Notes under the pieces: generated by a model
What the model was told of the DNA's origin: nothing
What the model saw: the letters and a program-made list of their open reading frames with translations, nothing else
The model's database searches: none
Program-made: the position numbers and the translations under genes
In this document: one piece after another, positions 55,546-64,000 of the stretch
Numbering within the stretch: position 1 is the first letter of the stretch
Layout: each line of letters opens with the position of its first letter
Source of the DNA: Platanthera guangdongensis
Taxonomy: Eukaryota > Streptophyta > Magnoliopsida > Asparagales > Orchidaceae
Direction of reading: 5' to 3'
DNA length: 64,000 nt
NCBI GenBank assembly: GCA_039583875.1
Contig: CM077166.1
Span: 82,706,564-82,770,563, forward strand

Positions 55546-58276
55546 TGTCACAACTGGTATTTTCTCCACAATTAAAAGATGCATTAAAGTATTTAGAAAA
55601 CACGCGCCGTGATGCCACGTCACGTAGGGGATAACTACAGAGGCTCAAGCAGACTCCAACTGTACTTTTCATAAGAAATTCATAAGTTATCGTGAAGGAA
55701 ATTTAGTTTTAAGTTAAGGTGGCCGTATCCCTAGGCTCAGTGGATCAACTAGTCCACAAGAAAAATATAGTTATACGCTGTATAAATTCTTTGATTATGT
55801 TGATTTAACATCCTACGCAAGCATAAACATTCCCGAAGGACAACCCGCGACATGAAAGACTCTAGATTTATTGTAAGTATAGAAATAGTCTTTACATTAG
55901 CTAGAAAATAGTATTTTAGTTTTAGAGAGATGTCATGTATGAAATACTAGTAGTAATACTTTTATAAGTTAAAATATCTAACATGCATTCTAACATAAAG
56001 CCTTCCCATAGAGCAAGTAAAAAATAATCACAAAAGGTAATCTTAGCAGCTTAACAAAATACTTAACATCTAAAAGGAAACCACTAGTGGGCGTCAACAA
56101 CCCAACACGAACCCACTACATGTATATATCTATGTACTAACAAGGAATCAACAAATAACTACCTCACAAGGGTGAGGAAAACCTCTGCAACCAAGTAGTC
56201 CACTAGGAAACTCTCAAACCTAGTCGCTACACCGACTAATGCCCTGAACCTGAGGCATTCAAAATAAGAACACCTCAGCAAGAAAATACAAGTGGCGAAG
56301 GAATCAATTAGATAGTAATCAAGTAAAACAAAAAGGGGTTTACCAAACCCTACTATATAGAAAAGCTGACAACCTCAGCTGAATAAGAAATCAAACAAGG
56401 GTAAAAGCTGACTTACCGACTCCAAGAGTAAGAAAATTTGCACCAAGTGCGATAAAGAACTATGCTTTAAGGAACGTGTACATAAGTAAGTATAAGTATC
56501 ATGAAATGGCCTGCTCATAACTTAATAGGTAAAAACATCGGGGAAAAACCAGCACCTGTAGTGGTGGGGACCTACCCAACACACCAATAGTCACAAAACA
56601 ATACCACTGGGGAAAACCGACACTTGCATTGGTTGGAACCTACCCAACACCCCAATAGTCACAAACATTGCAAGGATCCAAAGAAATACAGTCTTATACC
56701 TTAACACACCCAATACCGGGGAAAATCGGCACCTGCGGTGGAGGGAACCTACCCAACACACCAATAATCACAAACCCAACAGGGTCAAATATCCATAGCC
56801 AACCTTGGCCATACCAAATATACGTTCAATACAAAATAAACCACAAACAAACCCCTTAAAACCCAAATACCAAAACCCAAACACTTCCCAAGACAAACGA
56901 GATAAAATACAGCAAAAATAACCAATAAGGACCAAATCTTGCCGAATTAGACAAAAACGGCAAGAAATTCTAAGTCCCGGCCAATTCGGCGAGTATACAC
57001 GTCCAATAAACATGATACTCAGCCAATTCAACACTAATCGGTGAAATTGACCATACGATATTCGACGAATTCAAATGATATACACCGAATTTTACTTGGA
57101 AACTTTACAAAGTTCGACGATTGACGATACTCCGCAAATCCTACGATCCTCAGCGGGAATGAACTAACGATACTCGACGATTTACCAACCGATTCCTGCT
57201 GAATTCTACATAGTAATATAACAATATTCGACGGTTGACGATACACGACGAATTCCTATACACGCCGAAATCGTCAGCCAATATTCGACGAAAATCCCTT
57301 AGACTAGTCTACTATACTTGCCGATTCCAGACACCTATACTGGACGAATTACTACCTGATACCGCCGAAAATTCCTTTATCCGTTAAACCTAGCTTTCAC
57401 AGTTTGGGCCGAAATCATGTCGTATCCTAGGGGGGGGGGGGTCCTTTGGCTTTACCTATACTACTCCTACTTTCTAAAGGAGGAGGAAGAAAGGAAGAAG
57501 GTAAGCTATACAAAGAACAAGCAAGGGGAGAAAATCCACTTTCCTTAAACCATCGAAGAAATGTCGGCCACTCGCACCGTGTCAAGGGTCGGCGTGAAAA
57601 TGTCCTGGCAACACATCTTGAAATATTGGAGGGAAAAAGGGTCAAAATCGCTAACCTTAATGTATGAAATAGAGGAATTAGGAAAACCTTCCACGATCGT
57701 GTAGCCCTTGCCGAGAGCTTTCCAAATCTCTATTTTATTGACTAATCCGACCACCGGATCACCGAAAATCACTGGCAGAAACAAGCCCATCTGCTGCTCC
57801 TTCCATCCTCGTGAAAGCTTCCGCCTCTCAGTTTAGGAAAATGATGAATAGTAGATATTGGGTTTCAGTTCACGCTTTTATATATAAATAATATAATAAT
57901 AATTAATTAAGTAATGTCAAAATGACCCGAAATCCAAACTACCTCGCAATCTTATGATGATCGAACGGTAGCTAAATACCGATCCTACGAATCTAACGGC
58001 AAGTAGAAATCGAGATCCGACAAACCAAACTCGGGAAAACACCTCCCGAAGCCAAAACACAAGCATTCCAAAAAAGGCTCCACCGAGTCACCAAAACAGA
58101 CCCGTCTCGTAAGGGAGTCTTGCAAACAGGCTAAACCCAGCAGTGCTGAAAAACTAAAGAGAAAAAATGACGCTCTACCCACGACACATGCCAAACACAT
58201 GTCAACGTAACGCCATGACATCATAAATACGGCAAAAAGGAATTAAACTAAACATTGAAATATCGTTGGCGTTACA
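55546..58276 (-). repeat. E5 5' LTR, 2731 bp
   Basis: It runs from TGTAACGCCAACG on the minus strand (58276) to TTGTGACA (55546). A strong TATA box (TATATAAAAG, minus strand) lies near 57876-57888. A repeated GGGGAAAACCGGCACCTG-type block lies near 56540-56720. TTCGACGA sites cluster at 57055-57300. Its last 120 bp resemble the E10 LTR end. No gene is visible, and the ORF-like stretches here are chance. Confidence 0.8.
57055..57300 (-). repeat. TTCGACGA cluster in the E5 LTR
   Basis: About ten copies of TTCGACGA, ATTGACGATAC and CGACGAATTC variants. Unlike the other elements, this cluster lies downstream of the likely TATA box. Confidence 0.65.
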
Positions 58277-58445
58277 CAGACCATAGGTTCCAACATAGTG
58301 GACAGCTTTGGCGTTGAATGGACTCGACGCAAATGTTCTCTGGGGTTAGAAAGCATCAAATTTATCAGGTTAAATAAAGGCCGTCCAACAAAATTATCAA
58401 TCAAGCCAAGGTACACGCCTCTCCACCTCCTCGAATTTAGAAGGG

Positions 58446-58453
58446 TATAAATA
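58446..58453 (+). promoter_or_regulatory. TATA box upstream of the E8 env-like ATG
   Basis: GGGTATAAATAAAAC lies about 115 bp before the ATG at 58566. The spacer upstream contains ACTCGACGCAA (58321), which recurs in the E8 LTR (61448). Confidence 0.5.
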
Positions 58454-58565
58454 AAACATCTGGCAACAATAAAATCTACACTTTTAGAGCCCTTTTGAAA
58501 CTCTGCATCCCTAAACCTAGATTTCTCGCACAACCCTCTACTTCTCAATCAATATCTCTACATCA

Positions 58566-60958
58566 ATGCCTCCCAAGGGTATTGACATTATGTTTGAGGG
58601 CTGTGAACTTGTGCGCAGTGGATTGAAAGAGGTTCTAGAAGAGATTCAATCTATCATTCATCTTCTATCAGCCGCCGAACTGGAATTTCTTCTATCAGAA
58701 CTTTCTGCCAACTATAAAAGGGAGGTTCTAGAACTATTTGCAAATTCCAAAGTGGGCTCTTAATCCACGAAAATTAATACCACCATAAATGGAGAAACGA
58801 TTAAGATCACTAGAAGGACGATAAGCAAGGGACTGAGGCAGCCCAAGTTCAGCTCCAACAAAGAGGATGATGAGCTGCATTAAGAAGATGTGAAGACAAC
58901 TCGTAATTGGTGTGGTCTTTCTGAAGATACATGTGTAACCTTGAAAGGAAAGACATGAATCAGATGGTAAAGTTCTTAGCTGATGTAATTGGAAAAGCTT
59001 TGTTATGCAAAACTGGCTTTCATGACAAAATCTCCAGGAAGATGTTTGTGCTAATAGTCAGAGTGATTCTTACCAAGAGAACCAATTAGGGTAAGGATGT
59101 GTTTGACAAAGTGATTGAGAGCATCCCTATGCCTAATCTGGGAAAGCTTTTGTCTATGTTTCTCATCAACTCTATACCAGAGATTCTAACATAAGGCTTG
59201 GTGAAAAGATCCACCATATGAGGAGAATGGACATAAAAAATTCTTGAGAGATGTGATAGGGTGCTGACCAAACACCCTCGTTGGTCAAAAACAAGAAAGA
59301 AAAGGAGAACTAAGTTAGTTATAGAAGAAAGCTCCAGCAGTGGGCCTGCAAACATCAAGAGCACTGAACCTCATAACCCTCACTTGTCCAGTTCAAGTGA
59401 TTTTGAGAGAAGACATGTAAGTGCTTAAGTGTTAATCTGATCTAACCTTGCTGCAAAGTATGTTACCAAGCAAATGTCTCCCACTGTCTTTGAAGAGAAC
59501 ATTATTATGGAACATGTTGAAGTTCCCATGCACATTGATGTGGATAGACTTAGTGTTGATATTGAGGGGGATACTCTAGGAGAGGGTGAACTTATTGAGG
59601 GGTACTGCAAAAACGCTAGTGCTACTGTTGAGGGGAGACTCACTCGGAGCCCGTTGTTCAAGAAGCTGAAGCTAGAGTAGAAGTATTTAACAAAGAGGAA
59701 AAAGGAGATGATGTCATGTCACCTACTGAGGATCATGAGATGGCGGCATTCAGAGAAATGATGCGATTCTTGCTGATGAACATCAAGATAACTACTCAAA
59801 ATATGAAGTGGCTGATTCCCAAATAGGGAGAGATTTTCAGAAGGGAAATGAAGAAGTAAACTCTCTACCATCTGCTCAAATGAATAATGCATTTCCTATA
59901 TCCTTTATGGCACAGCTAAGAGTGCTCTTTGATGAGCAAAAGAAAAATTGAGATGTATGCAGATAACTCAATCAAAGACTTAAGTAAGGACCTCACTCTT
60001 GAGATCTCTTCTATTAGATTTGAAGTAAACTTGCTAAAATAGAACACTGTCAAATTCTTCATGAGAGCTGCCCCTGTTGGTAGATCACACAACACTTCAA
60101 ATTAATCAAATCCAAAAGGCTCTTGCAGATATCCTCCTAAACCAATGTATAACCACTAAAAACATGCATATGGTTCATAATGTAACAAAAACACACATGG
60201 AAGAGCATAATAAAATCATTGAAAGAAGAATGGATGCCTGCACCCAAATCTTATATGATCATATGTTGGAAGTCAAAAATCACATCAGTGCTGGTATAAT
60301 CCACCAAAACAAGAAAATAACCTCCTCCAAGGAATTCCTGAGCAATCTAATTACAAAAGAAGTCATAAAGGGGGTGAAGTCAATGATAAAGGCTAGTGGA
60401 GACATACTATCTGGACCTCCATTGTGATCAGGGAAGCATTGGTCCTAGATGTCATCCTGTATGAAGGTCTGTTGTTCCTGAAGCTAGAGTTGGAGATGGT
60501 GCTAAAGTTGATGTTGTAGTTGTAGTTCCTGATGTTGAAGATGAATATCTATCAAAGGCCAAGGTCAAAGAAGTTGATGACGAGGAAGGGGATGCGAGGC
60601 TAAGGAAAAAAGTCACAAAGAAGAGATGGAAATAAGGCCAGATTATGTACATTGGAGCCCAACCTCCAAGATCATCATTCTAGATGCTTGGAATCAAATC
60701 AAAGAGAACAAGTTAGTGGAGCCAAGCTATACAGTTTTATGGAATAGGCTAGTTATGATAATATGAAGACATTAAGAGAAAATTCAGAAAAAAAAAGCTG
60801 GTTTGAACTCTACCCGTGGATGCCTTAGAATCCTGTAAATACCATCCAAAGCCCTACAACTACTTTGAATGACATAGATAGAAAAATAAGGAGGTTGTAG
60901 AGAAGGATTCAAAGTAATCTGGGTGGGGGGAATTGTAATTAAGGAACTTCAACCTAAG
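58566..60958 (+). pseudogene. E8 env-like ORF, heavily decayed
   Basis: It starts MPPKGIDIMFEGCELVRSGL. The first 65 residues align with the E1 env-like start (an EGYELVR-type motif, then LEFLLSEL, then KREVLELF). A stop at 58761 follows, after which the same frame still encodes recognisable sequence. An open piece at 60077-60427 matches the coiled-coil region. Near 60840-60890 is a relic of the KPYHYFERQ block, and near 60927-60950 of the GIVIKE tail. Many stops and shifts; no product expected. Confidence 0.8.
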
Positions 60959-61149
60959 CATTGTTTAAAAGTTATAGGTTCCTAAGAGATTTTGAATGTA
61001 GAATGTTTATTATAGACCTGCTAGAAAATTTCTCTTTTATCAAATTTAATATGATCTATCATAGTTATATGTGTGTCTGTATTTCTTTGGTTGAACATTG
61101 TTATTTGTTATGAAATAATTTATATCTTTGACTAGGATTCCGACTTCTT

Positions 61150-61164
61150 TAAATAGGGGGAGAT
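61150..61164 (+). promoter_or_regulatory. E8 polypurine tract
   Basis: TAAATAGGGGGAGAT directly before the TGTTGGGAAC LTR start, identical in core to E4 and E7. Confidence 0.88.
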
Positions 61165-62087
61165 TGTTGGGAACATTGATCACATTTTAGTAGATTTGAA
61201 AAGCCCCAAAAGTAAAGAATATACACATATATGTATTTGATATTTCTGTGTTTAGTTGTGCAGGTAATTAGTAATTGATTAATAAGCAGCCTAGGATTTG
61301 TTCGAAATTCAATTGGATATAAGTCATCACATTCTAAAGAGAAGAATATTTGACTATGTACAAATCCCAATTAAATTTAAAACATATTCAATTGAATTTA
61401 TTATTAAATATTATTCACTATAGAATGTGCTGAGTTAACAGCAGTCACTCGACGCAATTTAGAAAGTCAAGTATTTGACTAAGTTAAATTTCTTCACATC
61501 AATTTCAATGACTCAACGTCTCTATAGAAGCAAAGAAGTTTATTCTAAGTCAAAGGACACCAAGACATTTTGCTGACATCATGCTTAATTTAGATTGACG
61601 CCAAATATGCACTAAAAGATGAAAACTGCCACATTCTTTGTACACGTAATCTTGGGAAGATACAATTGTTAAGGCCGACCATGCCACATACCTAAATAGA
61701 ATTATAGCAACTACTGATACAGAGATATATAATCTAAGTGTGTGTGACTTTTAAAATACATTCTAAAAACCCTTATTCGCAAAAGTCATCCACAACAAGA
61801 AAGATCAATTCACTTATCTTCAAGATCCATAAGCCTTCATAATAATGTTTTTGAAGCTTGAAGAAAAAGAGATCTCTGCTAGTATTCAACACAACACAGT
61901 ATATTTCCAATCTAAAGATCATTAGGCTCTAGAGCATCTGTTCTTGAGTCATTGTACCACAAACTCCTTAACAATCTCTATTGTAAGATCTCTCTGAATC
62001 TAAGTGTAGGACTTTATCCAAAGTTTGAGGTAGGATTCTTGTATAGAATCTGAGTGAAGCCCTAAGTTATAAAGGCTGAGAGCAGGA
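61165..62087 (+). repeat. E8 3' LTR, truncated
   Basis: Starts TGTTGGGAACATTG after the polypurine tract. It contains ACTCGACGCAA (61448) and decayed relatives (GACTCAACGTC near 61510). No CA end is found; it stops where the E9 sequence begins. Confidence 0.78.
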
Positions 62088-63035
62088 GTAACACCCCCAA
62101 TTGTCACCCAGAATATAACAGAATGACTGGTCAGGGACCCACGCCATATTCTACGGATAGTTAGTAGAGTTATGCATTAGTCCCAAACCATTTACGTATC
62201 CTAACTCAGGGTTGCATTATAGCAGAAGCATTAAGAGTATTAAGAACTGAAACAAAGTAATGTCCACTAACCAACAAGTAGGAATGATAACCAAAATACA
62301 CAAAGATTTTAGCCTTAAGTCCTTATAAATGGTTTCCAAAAAATTAAGGTGATTTGCATACATCGGCATGCATGCCGACAACATAAGAAAGTAGTAAAGA
62401 TGCATCGCATTGCCTTCGAGGGCCGACATAGCACAAAGGGCTTCACCCCATTACTTTCCACTTGGCTCCCCAGCACCTGCATAGGAATAATCCACAAAGA
62501 TGTGGCAAACAAGGTAAAGGTCAGCTTTAGCTGACCAAATTATAACGACCCTGCCCCTAACTCATGGTGGCGGTGCTACTTCCCTAAAGATAAACATCAT
62601 GTACATATAATGGCATTAGAACATGCAACTTAAGCACAATTCACCACAGATGTTGGTACAGCCTACCACAAACCTCGTATGCTCCGGGCACATTTTGCTG
62701 CATACTGGAATCCCTGTCCTACCACCATCCTTAGTCCCAGACCGATGGTTTGACATTGAGCATTACTATACTTTCTGTACCGTAGCCTAAGACTCTCTTA
62801 CTCTTATTCTACAACAAAGTCAAAGGCGCTCTATTACCTTTAGATACATGCTAGTGACTTACTCCAAGTCGATCTCCATAGGGTGGGTTCAAGTTAGCCA
62901 TAGCCCGTTGATCCAACCGTTAGGCTCCCAAGCCATGATGTGGCTCAGCCTCCCCTTTCCCATTCATATAATATATAATCACGTTATGTTTCAAGGTTGG
63001 CTCTCATGACCACCATAGCTATGCACTTTAAGCTT
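62088..63035 (-). repeat. E9: gypsy LTR fragment
   Basis: On the minus strand it carries blocks in the same order as the 3' part of the E2 LTR: a GGGGAG(G/C)(C/T)GAG..ACATCATGG-like block, GGGTCGTTATAAT with GGTCAGC..GCTGACC, and a GGCGTGGGTCCCTGACC end followed by GGGGGTGTTA. The 5' part of the LTR, including any dyad array, is missing. The right edge is my estimate. No primer site is found on its left, so it is a solo LTR, 3' LTR or truncated piece. Confidence 0.55.
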
Positions 63036-63636
63036 ACAACTAAACATATTGTCCATGCAACCCTTTGTAGAACCGCTTCACATACCCGTGATCATCCAAA
63101 TTGTTTGAGTCAGCGAACTTAGCGAGGTGCTTAAACTCCCATTGGTACTTCATGACTGACTTCGAACCTTGTTTCAACTATAGGAATATTTACTCGGGCT
63201 CATCTCGAGCAGTGGAGAGAACAAAATGCTTTATAATAGACTCAGAAAACTCGTTCCAGCTGATGTCGGTGTATACACATCCTTAAAAAGTAGAGCCCAT
63301 AAGGGACTTCCACCACCTTTTTGAATGCTACTCTAGGACATACACAGCTATGGTAACAACCATACTGGCTTGGCATCTAATTCCGGTCATCAGTTCTTGT
63401 ATAGTATATAACAATTCCTCAGTTCGAACAGACGACTCAGTCCCGTGGTAGACGGGTGGAGAAAGAGCTCGGAAGGTACTCAGCCAATTGGAGCACGGGG
63501 CATGTTGTTGCACCGGAGCCTGCGGAGACCTAAAGTCATCCAAGATTACAATTAGGGTCTGCCCCAACTTCGATTGTTGGAATGGAGTAAGGATTGGGGC
63601 GATAAGAGTGCCCGTCGTCGACTCTGTATGTACCAA
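63036..63636 (-). pseudogene. gag: E10 gypsy gag fragment
   Basis: The N-terminal part (63636-63328) contains RALSPPVYHGTESSVRTEEL and TIAVYVLE, which match the start of the Retrotrans_gag core. The rest is in another frame and interrupted, but still shows KRWWKS (the usual HWW position), SWNEFSESIIKHF, and LKQGSKSVMKYQWEFKHLAKF. Knuckles and pol are absent; the frame ends where E9 sequence begins. It belongs to the element whose primer site is at 63821. Confidence 0.7.
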
Positions 63637-63820
63637 AATCTATAAATAATTGTACAAACCTAATGTCAAGTTGGCTAATCGTAAGGTAATAACTTGACAT
63701 ACATAGTGTTAATTACAAATGGGCACACCACTGTGTCCGCAATGTCAGTTTGACCTCAACTCACCAGTTGAGCGGGGGGTGTCACCATTATTCAATGACT
63801 TCTTTAGTTCAGCATGATTG

Positions 63821-63833
63821 CAATCTGATACCA
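63821..63833 (-). promoter_or_regulatory. E10 primer-binding site
   Basis: The minus strand reads TGGTATCAGATTG two bases from the LTR edge. Confidence 0.82.
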
Positions 63834-63835
63834 TT

Positions 63836-64000
63836 TGTAATAACCCCCTCAGCAAACACAACACAAGACCGAGGGGAGACTTATGCATAGAATTGCAGCC
63901 TTGCGGTAGTCTCACAACCCGTATTTTCTCCGCAACTAATCGACATATCATAGTAAGAGAAAACACTCGTTGTGATGCCAAGCCATCAAGGGGATAACTG
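63836..64000 (-). repeat. E10 5' LTR, 3' end only
   Basis: On the minus strand it ends GGGGGTTATTACA. The stretch with GGAGAAAATAC and the TGGCATCAC block resembles the end of the E5 LTR, so E5 and E10 are related families. It continues beyond the window. Confidence 0.7.

Larger units (their letters stand above)
58277..62087 (+). mobile_element. E8: old Ty1/copia remnant (env-like region and truncated 3' LTR)
   Basis: Plus-strand order: pol/env spacer, TATA box, env-like pseudogene, polypurine tract, LTR. The 5' part is cut off by E5 and the LTR is cut at about 62087 by E9. The env-like sequence is related to E1 but far more decayed, so E8 is probably the oldest copia layer. Confidence 0.8.

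Noticed and set aside
57427..57790. Small secreted-protein-like ORFs in the E5 LTR
   Set aside because: Short, on both strands, no homology and inside an LTR; chance frames.

Overview
The window is plant nuclear DNA, most likely from a flowering plant with a large, repeat-rich genome. I find no host gene, tRNA or rRNA. Essentially all of it is LTR retrotransposons inserted into one another. Copia elements are recognised by the order protease-integrase-reverse transcriptase-RNase H, a tRNA-Met primer site, and an extra env-like ORF after pol (SIRE/Maximus-type layout). Gypsy elements are recognised by a Retrotrans_gag domain, CCHC knuckles, a DSG protease, and a chromodomain-tailed integrase.

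Layout, using labels E1 to E10. E1 (minus, 1-10756, copia family A): env-like ORF, pol, gag, primer site, 5' LTR; its 3' LTR is left of the window. E2 (plus, 10757-15715): a gag-only gypsy element (TR-GAG type), whose left LTR is cut by E1. E3 (plus, 15716-32825): a chromovirus with the end of pol and its 3' LTR; E2 sits in its RNase H region and E4 in its integrase. E4 (minus, 16884-29669, copia family A): complete with both LTRs. E5 (minus, 32826-34872 and 55199-58276): an old gypsy element with gag-protease remnants and 5' LTR, host of E3 and E6. E6 (minus, 34873-55198): a LARD-like non-autonomous gypsy element with a tRNA-Asp-type primer site. E7 (minus, 36496-48491, copia family B): nested in the left LTR of E6. 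E8 (plus, 58277-62087): an old copia remnant with an env-like pseudogene and a truncated 3' LTR, host of E5. E9 and E10 (minus, 62088-64000): fragments of gypsy LTR, gag, primer site and LTR. The boundaries give the order E8, then E5, then E3 and E6, then E2, E4 and E7, and last E1 in E2.

The main signal beyond ordinary annotation is a set of short CpG-containing palindrome arrays. Family A carries dozens of GTGTCGACAC sites spaced about 20 bp apart. They lie in the LTR just upstream of a TATA box, and again in the pol/env spacer upstream of a second TATA box that sits exactly 100 bp before the env-like ATG in both copies. Family B has the same layout with a different dyad (TTCGTCGA, 7 bp, TCGACGAA). 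The gypsy LTRs carry GACACGGGCGTGTC or GTCACGGGCGTGAC dyads whose flanks change in compensating pairs. This looks like a family-specific cis-regulatory system that wires the genomic promoter and an internal env-like promoter together. It resembles in logic the VANC motif arrays of VANDAL transposons. The env-like proteins show no obvious signal peptide or membrane segment, so they are candidates for the factor that reads the arrays; that part is inference.

Two further signals stand out. The gypsy LTRs of E2 and E3 both hold a 24-nt first exon (ATG plus 7 codons, then a GTAACGA donor) that is in phase with the ATG-less gag of E2. The copia LTR ends hold a stem-loop with a C-rich loop whose stem covaries between families.
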